A stretch of DNA of 64,000 bases from Tetradesmus obliquus (Eukaryota > Chlorophyta > Chlorophyceae > Sphaeropleales > Scenedesmaceae): NCBI GenBank assembly GCA_030272155.1, contig CP126199.1:124001-188000 (forward strand), written 5' to 3'. The position numbers and the translations under genes are program-made. Below are positions 24,862 through 36,290 of the stretch, piece by piece. The notes under the pieces are model-generated. The model did not search any database and was not told where the DNA came from. It saw nothing but the letters and a program-made list of their open reading frames with translations. Positions within the stretch are counted from its first letter, which is position 1. The number at the start of each line of letters is the position of its first letter.

Positions 24862-27711
24862 CCGCCGGTTGCTGCTGCCGTCAAGGCGCCGCCGCCATCC
24901 TCAGGTTTTGCCTTCAACTTTGCTGGCAGCGGTGGCGGCAGTGGGCTGGCTGGTCTGCCCACTGAGGCTCGTGTTGCTGCTGAGACTGAGGCCAAGCTTG
25001 CAGCCATACAGGCGGTGACGGCGGCTGACAAGGACGGCTGCGTGCCACGACGGGTGGGTGTGCGAGTCGGTGGTGGGTGGGGTATGTGTGGGTGAAGGGT
25101 GTGGGAATGGGTGGGGCAGTGCGCAACTGGGTGGGTGGCTCTGAGTGTGTGAGTGTGTGGGTGAGTAGCTGGGCAGGTGGATCGGCGAGAACATCTGTGG
25201 ATGAGTTGTACATTGCCACTTTCAGCCGCTGCTACCACAGATGGCCTGCAGCCGTGCACTCTCTGACAGCAGCAGTTACTTGACTGCGCAGTACAGTTCT
25301 GACTTCTGCCACGCCTACGCTGCCGCACGCTGGCTCACCTGCTGCCGCTGCTGCCTTGCCGTGCAGGTGTTTGTTGGCGGCATGCCGTACGGCTACAGCC
25401 GTGAGCAGGTGGCGGAGTACTGGGGCTGGTGCGGGGAGATAGAGGCGCTGGACTGCATGACGTTTCCGGACACCGGCAGGTTCAGGTTCGTGTTGACACT
25501 GTGTGGCTGCATGTCACATGCATGCATAATGTGTTTGGGGAGCGGGGAGTGCACAGCAAGGGTGGACTGCATGACCTTCCCTGACAGCGGCAGGTTCAGG
25601 TGTGTGAAAGAAATGGTTGCATATGCATATGAGGCATGCAGGCAGGGTAGCAATGTTTGTGGGGGGTGGGGGTGGGGAGGGGGCAGTAAGTAGAGCAGCG
25701 TGGGCTGCATGACCTTCCCAGACCGCGGCAGGTTTAGGTGCGGCGCACTGGGCACAGGCCACTGAGGCAGCTGCTGTAGCATAGGATCAAGCCGACGCTG
25801 CAGCCCTCAAGGGTTAGGAGACTGTACACTGCTGCAGCACATGAGCCTAGGGCGGCGCTGCATGGCTGGTGGGTGTCAGGCTGTGTGCTGCAGCCCCACA
25901 GGGTGGCAGGAGGCAGAAAGTGGCACGCTGATGACCCAGCTTGGTGCAGCACAGGTTGTGCGGTGATGGCCACATGCGTGCATAGCCGCTTTGCTGTTCG
26001 TACAAACATCGCCTGCCTGCCTACCTGCCTGCCTGCCTACTGCTGCTGCCCTGCAGGGGCATCGCCTTCATCACCTTCACCAGCCAGGCTGCTGCTGACG
26101 CTGCGCTGCAGTACGACGGAGAGCAGTGCGAGGGGCAGACACTCAAGGTGGGGCTGGTGGTGACATGCGGATTGTGTGTATGCAGTATAGGGATGGCAGT
26201 GGGCTTGAGGGGCATGTTTGCAGGGGCAGTGCGGCGCAATGCGGGGCAGTGCGGGGCAGTGCAGGCGAGTTGGCACACCTGCCGCAACACGTTTGTACTG
26301 CTGCTGGGCTGTGCACATTGTATGTGGGGCCGATACAGTTAGCAGTCATTGCTGCTGCTGCTCACTGTTGTAGCTATCGTGCCTGCCCCCAACTCCCTGT
26401 CTGCCGCCCTCCCTGCAGGTGGAGCGCTGCAAGGCGGCAGCAGCAGTCATGAGCTCAGCAACCCTGCACCTGAGTACTTACTAGAGTAGCAATGCTTGTC
26501 AACTCCAGGCGGAGCAGTAAAAGTCAGCACGCCTGCTTGCTGCCAGTGCTCAACACCCCTTATGTGTCTGCCGCTGCTGCTGCAGGTGGAGCGCTGCAAG
26601 GCGGCAGCAGCAGCAAAGCACATGCGCGCAGCAGCCACAGTGTCGGGCCACCAGCACAGGCGCGAGCAGCAGCAGCAGCAGCACGGCGCAGACGGCAGCG
26701 CAGAGCCAGCCGCCGCACCAGCAGCAGCAGCAGCAGCGCCACATGCTGCTGGTGGGCTGGGCAAGGCTGCGGGCTACAATGTGGCGTACGTGGGCAACAT
26801 TGCGTTTGAGGCGGGGCCCGATGACCTCAAGGCTCTGTTTGCGGAGTGCGGCGTGACCAAGGTGCGTTGGGGATTGAGATGTGAACACAGCCTTGGCGGG
26901 GGCCTCCTCGTCCAGCGTTGCTTGTAGGTAAGGTAGGTATGCATATACCTTGGTGTTTTTGCGTCCAGGAGCAGTATAGATGTGTCCTTGTACAACACTG
27001 TGCGGGAGTTCTGCTGCCAGGATCCAAGGTGTGCAACACAGCAGGCTGCTGACACAGGTACCTACATGCTGTGTTGTGGGGTTGAGTGATGGCAGCCTTG
27101 GACTAACCGGCAGCAACTCAGCAGTCGTTAGTGCTTTGTGACAAGGCTTCAGCTGCTGCTGCTGCTGCTGCTGCTGCTCTCCCCCCTCATGCAGGTGCGG
27201 CTGCACACCGACAAGGCCAGCGGCAAGAGCAAGGGCTACGCGCACGTGCACTTTGCTGACGAGGCGGGGCTGGACAAGTGAGTGGGCATGGGGAATCAGG
27301 AACAAAACATAAGGAATCCTGAAGAAGAGAGGCACTGCACTGCACTGCATTGCACTTCGCCGACGAGGCGGGGCTGGACAAGTGAACAGGGGCGATGACA
27401 GGGGGCGGGACATGCATTGCACGAGATTTCACGCAGCAGCGCCTAGCAGGCAGTGCGTCGTTAGGTCTGGGCCGTTGTCCGCCTTGGTGCAGTCATGGCT
27501 GCTTGCCGCCTGCTGCTGCGTGTGCTGCAGTGCCTGTTGGTTGCATGTTGCGTGCGCAAAGTCCACCACTGAACAATGGATACATGTACGATTGCATTGA
27601 CTTTCCTAGCACTGCTGCTGCTGCTGTCATCGCAGGGCCATCGGCTTGAGTGGCAGCCAGCTGCACGGCAGGGGCATCAAGGTTGGCTATGGCCAGCCCA
27701 AGAAGAACTGA
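23634..27711 (+). CDS. PHIP1-like RNA-binding protein with two RRM domains
   Basis: Exons 23634-23654, 23726-23815, 23902-23905 (four-base microexon), 24296-25053, 25367-25485, 26057-26147, 26586-26861, 27195-27277 and 27636-27711 add to 505 residues. The N-terminus is short and unrecognised (SPFIGRRVPLVDDG). A Lys/Glu/Ala-rich coiled segment (KARKKKEKQAKRA) follows. RRM1 starts at VFVGGMPYGYSREQ, with RNP1 GIAFITF; RRM2 starts at NVAYVGNIAFEAG, with RNP1 KGYAHVHF. The pair resembles plant PHRAGMOPLASTIN-INTERACTING PROTEIN 1; a nucleolin-like or other two-RRM protein is possible. Exons 5 and 8 have exon-end echoes downstream, and exon 7 has an acceptor-side echo. The microexon is inferred from phase; without it the N-terminal exons could be a separate gene of about 40 residues ending at 23910. 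Confidence 0.8.
25543..25740 (+). repeat. two intronic echoes of PHIP1-like exon 5 end and donor
   Basis: The exon end coding DCMTFPDTGRFR, with its AG|GT donor at 25485/25486, is repeated at 25543-25599 and again up to 25737, each followed by GT (GTGTGT, GTGCGG). Offsets from the original donor are 114 and 252 bases, both multiples of three. The first stays open in frame; a stop lies before the second. Confidence 0.85.
26413..26446 (+). repeat. upstream echo of the PHIP1-like exon 7 acceptor and start
   Basis: CTGCAG followed by the first 28 or so bases of exon 7 (VERCKAAAA) occurs here, 167 bases before the real copy at 26580. From this copy the frame soon reaches a stop, so 26586 was chosen as the exon start. 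Confidence 0.8.
27354..27384 (+). repeat. intronic echo of PHIP1-like exon 8 end
   Basis: The exon 8 end (FADEAGLDK with its GTGAGT donor at 27278) is repeated about 104 bases downstream, with the donor changed to GTGAAC. Confidence 0.8.
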
Positions 27712-27993
27712 GCGCTGCTGCATGCTGACGATACTGTGATCCCACACCGCAGCGCTGGCTCTCAGCATCCAAGCTGAACTGCTGGCTGTCAGTTGGAAGC
27801 ATAGCCATGTGCTGAGGAGGACTGTGCTGGTGTTGTTATGGAGCAGGCTGTGTTAGCAAGCCGAAGAGTCTGAGGGCAGCTGTGCAATGTTTGCTGCTGG
27901 GCAATTGAAGCAGCAATCCCCAACGTCTGCACATGTACCAAGCATGGAGTGAAAAGGCAACTGCATCAGCTGGCTGTGTATGAGATAGTGACC

Positions 27994-27998
27994 TGTAA
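27994..27998 (+). terminator. possible TGTAA poly(A) signal of the PHIP1-like gene
   Basis: TGTAA on the coding strand, about 280 bases after the stop codon; the position is plausible for a chlorophyte 3' UTR. Confidence 0.35.
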
Positions 27999-28104
27999 TG
28001 AAACTGAATTGTCCTGGACGGTTGTTGAGGCCTGAGAGTGCTGGTATGACTAGTAAACCTCTGGGCTTGCACTTGCAGTCTTGCACTGGCAGTCATAGTT
28101 GTGG

Positions 28105-28850
28105 CTTGATTTGCGTCAGATTCTGCTTGATTTCGGCATACTGAGGTTTGTCAGTGATTTGCTGGACCAGATGAACCTCTTTTGGCTTTGATTGTGAGTG
28201 GGCCTGCTGCGCCCCTATGACTCTGCTGTTGGTACAGGATGCCGCTTAGCACAGTGCTGGTGCTGATGATGGTTGCAGTGGATGCCATATAAGGAAAGTT
28301 GCCGAATTGCATTCATTACAAGCATCAGCATCATGCAACATAATGCGCACTCACATGGCAAGAAGTGGTCCCCCGAAAGGCCACCGTGGCTGCTGAACCT
28401 CAGATTAGCATGTGCAGCTCCTGCTTCTGCTCCTACGTCGTCTAGTATTACCTGCAACCATAACAACACCTGGTCAGCGCCGTCCCGAAGAGCCACGATG
28501 CCCTTCGGGGGCAACGGCACTGACAGTCTTCCATCCTCTTGTAGTCCTTGGTAGCCTGGGTAGTGACACCTTGTCAGTGACGCCACTTGGTTGACACCGT
28601 AGCTCAGATTGAAGTTGAAGTTTTCCTCGCAAGAAGCAGGAGTGGCAGTAGTGTAAATTGCATGTAATGGGGGAATGTGTATGCCGCTCAGCACAGTGTG
28701 TGCTGTTTGCGCTTGATCTTGATTAGATCTTGCTTGATTACAGATGTCATCTCAGTGCTTTCTGGACCCCATGAGCCTTGTCTGGCTCCTTAGTGGGTGG
28801 GCCTGCGGCCCTACTTTGGTAATTGGCAATTGGTAATTGGTGACACGTAT
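28105..28850 (+). repeat. diverged direct repeat flanking the dispersed element
   Basis: Blocks near 28105-28265 (GCTTGATT, a CTGGACC block, GGGCCTGC, ATGCCGCTTAGCACAGTG) recur near 28681-28815 with substitutions and in a shifted order, as in a tandemly arranged unit. The dispersed-repeat copy lies between them. This may be a decayed element with terminal direct repeats or a tandem duplication. Confidence 0.45.
28315..28480. repeat. dispersed repeat, copy 2 (matches 2620-2790)
   Basis: It shares ordered blocks with 2620-2790. A minus-strand frame through it (28215-28694) reads without a stop but matches no family I know. Confidence 0.55.
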
Positions 28851-29116
28851 GTACATGCACCATCAGATCTGCCTCTAGATCTGATTCTTAAGTCTGCCGG
28901 ACAGTATGGTATGCAGTTGCCTTCCAAGTTTAACGCGACCAACCTAGCCGTGAGCACCTGCGGCGTTGTTGCTTACGTGACGTTACACACTCACTCAGCA
29001 AAGGAGGGTGACACTGCACTGGTGAACCCAAAAAACACTGACAAGGGACATGGACGCACACCAGCCAGAGACGCAGCTCAGCTGAGTGCCTGCATGCCGC
29101 AAGAAACCATCGCCCG

Positions 29117-32100
29117 CTACTTGCTGCCTGTGCTGCTGCTGCTGCTGCCTCCTGCAGCACCCCTACTAGCAGTTCCCCTGCTCCTGGACCGGCCCTGGCC
29201 CGTTGCAGCTCTGCCAGCCTCCTTCACAACTTCCTCCCCCTGCTCAACCTGCTGCTGCTGCTGCTGCTGGCAGTCCAGTGGTGCCACTGGCAGCAGCCCC
29301 AGGCCCAGGCTGGGGGCCCTCCAAGGCATCTCAGCCAGTGCCTGCTGATTCAAACCCAGATCGCCGATCAGCAGCACGCCACGCGCAGCATGCCCCGGCC
29401 CACCACGCTCGGCGTGCAGCTGATCGGCGTGCTGCAGCGACGGCACGCCGATCAGCTGGCTCAGGTTGAGGTGCACGCCCAGCTCAAATACATGCGCCTC
29501 CGCCTGCTGCTGCTGCTGCTGCAGCTGGCTGGGGTTGGTGCTGCTGCTGCTGCCGTATGGTTGCGGCAGGTGGCTGCTGTACGGCACAGGTGCTGCTGTG
29601 ACTGTCAGGCCCAGGCGCAGCGCCACCTCACCCTCATCAGACACCTGGCCAGCAGCAGCAGCAGCAGCAGTGCACAGGCAAGTGGGCAGAGTGTGGTCAG
29701 CCTGCTGAACATGGCACAGCGCCACAGCACCGCATTGCAGCCCTGACCTACGGCAGGCACATACAGTCAAAGCAACACAGCTGCATACAGAGTGTTTGCG
29801 TGCTGGCTGTGTGAAGGTAGAGCTGGTGCTGCTGCTGGCAAGTGCCTGACCACTTGCAGCTGCAGGCAGTGCAGCTGACTCAGCCTGCAGGCCCCATTCA
29901 TCGCCCGGCCCTCTGCCAGCTGCGTGTAACACCTTTTAACCAATCACCAGTGTTATAACACACACTCTGCAGTATGCTCGCACCTGTATGCTCGCGCCCT
30001 GCAGCCGCTGAGCCAGCCCTCCCGGCCCTCCCAGCACCGCCCCAGCCAGCGCGCCGTCCCTCAGCAGCACGTCAGCAGCCAGGCCCCAGCCAGCAGCCAG
30101 CATCAGCCGCAGCCCGTCAAGGCACGGCAGCTCCAGCGGCGGCAGCGGCGCCAGCTGCTGCTGCTGCTGCTGGGCTGCTGCTGTGGGCTCTGCAGTGACT
30201 AGGCCCAGGGGATCATACAGCGCAGCAGCTGCACCTGATGCTGCAGCTGCCTCACCACTTTGGCCCGCATTGCTGCTGCTGGCCCCACTGCTGCTGCCGG
30301 CAGGTGCGATCACAGTGTACGGCGGCTGCAGCCGGCCCCTGTTGTGCTCCGCTGCTGCTGCTGCCAGATCTTCTAAAAACGCTGCCTGCACATTCACACT
30401 GCCAGGCAGCCCAATCACCCACTCCCCAACAGCAGGCACTGCCAGTGCAGCCCTATCTAGCAGCTCCTGGGCCCCGCAGCACCCTGCAGCTGCCATACTA
30501 ATCGTGCCCAGCGCAACTGCATTCAGCGCACCCATTACACCTTTGGTGCTCGGCACAGTGAAGCTGCCAGCACCACCAGCACCGCCAAATCCACTGCCAT
30601 TCATGCCGCTGCGTGCTGCTGCGCCACGCTGGCTGCTGCCCGGGCCTTCTCCCAACTCCTCTAGCAAAGCTTTAGCTTCCGGAGGATCCCCCATACCATC
30701 CTCATCCTCATCACTCTCCTCCTGAGCTGCTGCTGCTGCTGCAGCAGCAGCAGCGCTGCGGCCGCCGCCGGCAGCAAACCCTCCACCGCTGCTGCCGCCA
30801 GTGAGCAAGCTGGCTGGGTTGTGTGCTGCTGCTGCTGCCAGGGCGAGAGCTGAGGCCTCAACACTGCGCCGCCAGCGCAGCCTGCCTGCATGGCGCTCCT
30901 TGATCCATAGCTTGGTGGCTGCGGTTTTGGCAGCATCTAAAAATGACACCAGGTGCGCGAGTGACATGAAGGTGGGCGCGAAAGCCACCTCCCCGTATGT
31001 TGTGTCCAGCACAAAGCTCAGGCCAGGCACCTGGAAGACAGGCGTGCGGTCACACGTGCCCACATCAGCACTGCTGAGTGTGACAGACACGTCGCCGTAG
31101 CTGCTGCTGTCCTGCTGCTCCCGCAGCAACTGGCTGAGTGGCACGCTGACCTCAGCAGCAGCAGCAGCTGCTGCTGCTGCTGAGGCCCTGCTGCTGCTGC
31201 TACCACTGCGCCTGCTGCGGCTGCTGCCATGCTTGGCGGCGCTGCTGCTGCTGCTGCTGCTGTTGGGCAGCGCCAGGGGCATGTATGCAGCACTGCCAAG
31301 GTCCTCACCAGCCTGCTGCTGCTGCCCTGCCTCAGCCTGCTCCTGAGCATGCTTGCTGCTGCTGCTGCTGCTGCTTCTAGTAGGTTTGGCGTCCGGCTGT
31401 CCCCTGAGGCTGCTACCATTAAGGCTGCTGTCCTGAGCTGCGGCAGTGCTGCTGCTGCTGCTGCTGCTGCCTTTGCCCCAGCGCCATCTGCCCTGCCTGC
31501 TGCTGCTGCTGCTGCCGGCAGCATCAACTCCTACAGCTGTGGCTGCTTTGTCCTGCTGCTCATCGCCTGACTGGCTGCCTGCAACTGCTTCTACGCTGCA
31601 GCCGCTGCTGCTGCTGTCATCATTGCCACCCATGTGCTCCTCCTCCTCTGTGCTGCTTGGCTCATACACGCCAACCTGCCAGTGGCTGCTGTTACTATCC
31701 ACATCTTCAAGATCCACAAACGCGTCCCTGCCCCGCAGCGCAAGGCAGGCCCGCACATCACCACCTGACACACCTAGCCTGTAGTCAGCAGCACCCTGCT
31801 GCTGCTGCTGCTGCTGGTGCAGGGCTGGCAAGGCAGTAGCTGCAGGCTGCTGTTGGTGGTAGTGCTGCTGCAGCAGCTGCAGTGCAGCAGCCAGCGGGAA
31901 GCGAGCCACGTATGAGGCGAAATTAAACGGCGACTGCTGCTGGTGTGGCTCGCTGATGCTGACGCCACCACTGCTGCTGCCGCGGTCTGGTGTGCTGCTA
32001 CGCTTCCAGCTGTGCTGCTGCTGCTGCTGGCGCTGCTGCAGCAGGTCTGCCCCCTCCTGCAGCACTGCCTCTTCCTCTAGCTGCTGCAGGTCTGACATAA

Positions 32101-32193
32101 ACATAGACAGCTGCGCAGCAAGCACAGCAGGCAGGCCCCGCTTGGCACCCACCACAGGAGGGGCACTGCCCTGGGCAGCAGCTCCTGGCCCAG

Positions 32194-32230
<37 letters not shown>

Positions 32231-33463
32231 TGTAGCATCAGCGGTAGCAGCCGGCTGCTGAGGTGTACTGCTGCTGCCACCATGTGAGGCTTCCTGAGGC
32301 ACTGCTGCGAGTCTGCCAGCATCATTGCTGCTGCTGCTGCTGCTGCTGCTGCTGGGTGTGCTGCCAGGCTGCGCCTGCTGGCTGTGCTGCTGCGTGCGGC
32401 CCCAGGGCAGCAGCCGAGCCACTTTGCGGTGCAGCTCAGCCATAGCCTGGCCCACACCACCGCCACCAACATGCTGCTGCTGCTGAGATAGGCTGGCGGC
32501 AGGAGCTGCTGATGCTGCAGGTGCAACAGCGCTGCTGCTGCTGCTGCTGCCGGGTGGCGGCACAGGCCTGCCTGTCAGGCCGCTAATAGCTGACTGCACA
32601 CCCTGCAGCATGTTCCAGCTGTGCTTGCTGCTGCTGTCGCCAGCCTGCTTAGCTGCCTCTGCCGCACTGCTGCTGCTGCTACTAGTGGGTTGGGCGGTAG
32701 TTGGCAGGCCTGCTGTTGCCCTGGCAGCCACTACCTGCTCATAGCGCTGCAGCAGCAGCTCCTGCCGCACAAACTCGGCAGCCTGCCGCTGCACAAAGAA
32801 CAGCTTGCGCGGCGGCTGCTGCAGCTGCTGCTCAGCCTGCTGCTGCACGTGCTGCAGAGGTGGCAGCGGCTGCATCAGGTGCAGCAGCAGCGATGCCGCA
32901 GGGTCCAGCTGCGCAGGGGGCGGCAGGCCGCCTGCTGCTGCTGCCGCTGCTGCTGCCGCTGCTGCTGCCGCCTGCTGCTGCGCTGTCCTGCGGGTGCTGG
33001 CGCCGCGTGCAGTGGGCATGCGGCCCTCTGCTGCTGCTGCCTGGCTGCTGTTGAGTATGCCTGCCACTGTGTTGGCAGTGATGAACACATCACCCAGGCA
33101 CAGCGCTGGTACCAGGCCATATGTCTGCGGCGCGGCTGCAGCAGCAGCACTCAGTGCACTACTGCTGCCGCTTGCAGCGAGACCAGAGCTGCTGGGCATG
33201 CTGCTGCTGCTGCTGCTGCTGCTGCTGTGGGTGTTGCTGGCACTATCAAAGCAGTTGGCACCGCTGCCGTGCAGGCTGCAGTCACCGCTTTGGTGGTTGT
33301 TGCTGCTGCTGCCGCTGCTGCTGCCGTTGCCAGGTGTACAACTGGTGATGAGCCAGCAGGGGCCTCTGGTGGTCCTGCAAATGCATGCAGACATGCATGT
33401 GCTACTCAGCAACAGGCAAGTGAGCAGCGGCGGCATGCACAGCAGCAGAGCGGTGTGCGCCAT
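29117..33463 (-). CDS. large Ser/Gln-rich protein of unknown function
   Basis: One very long exon (ending at a GTGCGA donor, 29984) joins in phase 0 to exon 29644-29117. The start is taken at 33463 (MAHTALLLCMPPLL), giving a hydrophobic N-terminal segment that could be a signal or anchor; an in-frame Met at 33532 is the alternative, giving 1,358 residues. Non-repetitive islands such as LVPALCLGDVFITANTVAG, ARFPLAAALQLLQQHY, DRTPVFQVPGLSFVLDTTYG and LPGSVNVQAAFLEDLA are separated by long Ser, Gln and Ala runs. I recognise no domain. The islands with predicted alternating strands might belong to a lipid-transfer or scaffold protein, but that is a guess. Confidence 0.6.
29652..29671 (-). repeat. 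CTG run (minus strand) before an acceptor
   Basis: On the minus strand a CTG run immediately precedes the acceptor at 29645 of the large unknown gene. Confidence 0.6.
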
Positions 33464-34290
33464 GGAGTGATGGCCTTGCAGCTGATTCCAGACCGTCTTC
33501 AAGGTGTGCTGTGTTGCAGCTTCTGCCTGCACCCATGCATGCTGTTAGGCTGGAATGCAAGGCGACCAAACGAGCCAAAGTTATGCATGCGCAGGGCGGC
33601 AGAGCTCCTGCCTGCACTGTTTCACACGATTGGAGCCAGTGCTCACCTTTCTGAGTTTGTGGGTACATGTTGACGTGCACCGGAGCAACCATCTTGATCC
33701 CAGCTATGGCAGGGCAGGTGGAAGACTAGCACTGTGCTGCTGCTGCTGGTAGTGCCACTGGCTGCAGTGCTGCTGCCGCTGCCCTCAGCGTGCAGCTGCA
33801 ACCAGTGACCAGACACAGGTGCATAAACAAACGACATGACTACCAACTATCTTACATAAGCGTATGTCATCGATCCAAGCGAACTAGACAGATGTGATGT
33901 GGCGGGCAGCACTTGCCCTCGAGTGTGAGATGCGTGCACAGCACAACGTAACGCACATACTAGCAAGGTCACCATAATCATGTCACCCGTAAGGTTGTTG
34001 CAGGGTGGCGAGAGCCCTAGGCAGAGAAGGTGTTAAATGAGGGAGTATACTCCCTCAAAGCTTTTGCGCCTCAGACCCGAAGATCGTGATTATATTTGTC
34101 ACTCGGCGTCACGCTGCTCCTGCATTGGCCTCCCTCAGCGACGCTGTTGGTGCCATTGGTGTTGAGAGACGTCTGTGCCTGCAGCAGCAACTTAATACAC
34201 GCTACATTGCGTTTCAGAAGCACCCTCTAGGTGCCACACCGCTCTCTAGCCTACAGGACTCAGTCGCTTGCAGGCAGCAGCAGCACCACC
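33464..34290. promoter_or_regulatory. divergent intergenic region of the large unknown gene and NDUFA1-like gene
   Basis: About 0.8 kb separates the two divergent starts. It should hold both promoters and 5' UTRs; I cannot point to a defined element. No additional gene is supported. Confidence 0.35.
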
Positions 34291-34879
34291 ATGTCCGCTT
34301 GGCCTACAGGTGAGCTCAGGCCGTGCCACGCGCTCCTGCACGCCCCTGTGCACGCAACTCGTCCTTTAACACCCTTGGCTGCTGCTGCCTGCAGTCCCCG
34401 GCATCGCCCTGATGGTGATCTGCCTCACAGCAGGCGGCCTCATCCGCGACTTTGCCACAGACGTGTACTATGGCAAGCCCAAGCCCACCAACCTGGACAT
34501 CTTCACCAAGGCGCTGCTGCACAGGGACTTGCAGATATACGAGGAGCGCAAGACACAGAGTGAGCAGCGCAGCGCTGTTGCAGCGTGCTGCTTCCAGGGT
34601 GCCTCGCACGCAGCAGCAGGGGTGGCAGCAGCAGCAGCATGCACCAATGTGTGCCGTGTGGACAGTGCCATCTGCACTTGCAGAAGTAGCAGTTTCCGGG
34701 CGTGGCATCAGCAGGCTGCCTGTTGCAGTCGCTGTTCAAAGCGCATGCACTGCTCACACACAGCAGCTGCAACAAGTGGGGCAGCTGTGGGGGTACAGCC
34801 CTGCACTCTTGGAGCCCTGCGGCCAAGCCGGCGTGCTGACGTTGCTGTTTTTGGTTGTGTTGTTGCCGCAGGCTCATGA
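34291..34879 (+). CDS. NDUFA1: NDUFA1-like (MWFE) small subunit of mitochondrial complex I
   Basis: Exons 34291-34309, 34395-34559 and 34872-34879 give 63 residues: MSAWPT, then VPGIALMVICLTAGGL as a single membrane segment, then a short charged tail (YYGKPKPTNLD...HRDLQIYEERKTQSS). Length, one N-terminal membrane helix after W-x-x-x-PG, and the RD-containing tail fit the MWFE/NDUFA1 family, a membrane-arm accessory subunit needed for complex I assembly. Plant relatives share the GRPK-like turn and a C-terminal SS. All three exons agree in phase, the last contributing only Ser and the stop. Family assignment is from memory of the pattern. Confidence 0.65.
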
Positions 34880-36290
34880 AGAAATATATTATCAGTAACA
34901 GCGGCGTAGGATGCTAGCTGGGACAGCTGCAGCAGGCAGGCAGCGCCGTACACAGCAAGCCGCTGGTGCAATGGAGGCATGCTGATGCCAGCAGGAGCGG
35001 CAACAGCGACAAGAATGACAGCTGCAGCAGCTGGCTGTATCCTGGATGAGCCAGCTGCATGTCATGCATGCAGAGTACACGCACACGAATGCACAGCACC
35101 GCGAGACACAAGAGTGCCGCACTTGTGCTCGTTCTGGTGCAGTGGCGAGACTGGTTGGCAGCATGTGTGTGATTGGTGGCCACTGCAGGGTGCACATGTA
35201 CCTTTTCGCGGTGCAAGGCGGCAGTGGCAGCAGCAGTGCAGCAGCAGTGCAGCTGCTTGTGATTGCCTCAGGTGTTCGCCATTGCACAGCAGCGCTCCGT
35301 GCAGCATAGTAACAGCTTGTTGATGCAGCTTGTTGATGCAGTAGTATGAGAGTACGTTAAATGCAGTGACAGAGCAATTGGATGCTTGTGACAGCAGCAT
35401 GTTGCATGCCCGAGGTGCAGGGCATCCACAGCTGGTCCTGTCGAGTTCTCCTGTGCATGCTGTTGGTAAGCAACATAACCAGGACGATGTAACATCGATA
35501 TACTATCTGGCGTGTGCTCACGTGCAGTTTCCACTCAACAGCTGCAGCAGTTATCAGTACAGCACGGCTCACAATGGGCGGTGCCCTGCGCTCTGCGCGC
35601 CTGCAGCAGTTTATGACGTTACTTGCAGGCTATGCCTGTGCACGTGCTGTGTTGCCAGCACCTGTGGCATACAGAGAACCATACCACATAGCAGCTGATG
35701 CCAGTCACGGTTTGGGCCTGCTGCTTCTGGCAAGGCGCAGGCAGCACAAAGGCACAGCGGCAGCAGCAGCACTGGCACGTGTCGGCAGTCACACAAGCAG
35801 GCCTATGGTAGTGAAGCCATCAGTTGCACGTCTACGTGTGAGCAGAAAAGAGCTTTTCGTAGCTTTCTTGGCAGTTTATGTTTGACCCCACACAGATCGT
35901 ACCATTCAGGGGTTTGGGTCAACATCACGACATCAGTGGGCTGCAGGCCTGGCATGGGCTGCCCATGATGGGCAGCTGTACTGAGTTCAGGAACCCAAAA
36001 GCTTGCGGGTGCAGCGAACACGACGACGTATTTTCGGGAACGGTGTGTTCATTAGCAGTATTTCAACCTGAACTCAACGTGCAGCAACACACCAGTGCAG
36101 TCCGCAATAGTCGTTTTGAACTGCAGCTGTCGTTTACACCACGTTCCCTGTGGATCTCATGAATGTTTTGTACGCAAATAGGAAACCATGTTTGAACTCC
36201 CAAATGGTTGACAAGTCGGGACAACAGTAGCAGCAACAGGCTCTCAGCAGGAGGCCCTTGAGGTGTTCCAAGGAGTTCCAGCGCAGCAGC
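34880..36290. other. 1.4 kb without a supportable gene
   Basis: It holds the 3' UTR of the NDUFA1-like gene and the promoter side of the coiled-coil gene. A 14-base tandem duplication occurs near 35318-35345. The frame at 35514-35885 has no domain. 36000-36250 is relatively AT-rich. Confidence 0.45.

Larger units (their letters stand above)
27712..29116. other. intergenic region between convergent genes, with repeats
   Basis: No gene is supported. The stretch carries 3' flanks of the PHIP1-like gene (+) and the large unknown gene (-), the second copy of a dispersed repeat, and a diverged direct repeat around it. Confidence 0.5.

Noticed and set aside
28215..28694. Minus-strand frame of 159 codons
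   Set aside because: It runs through the dispersed repeat and matches nothing; the second copy at 2620 is not open in the same frame.
29340..29470. Palindromic GATCAGC/GCTGATC blocks that could be a hairpin
   Set aside because: They lie inside a coding exon of the large unknown gene and are imperfect; codon repetition is a sufficient explanation.
35514..35885. Plus-strand frame of 123 codons between the NDUFA1-like and coiled-coil genes
   Set aside because: No domain, no repeat-free conserved motif and no splice link; likely chance.
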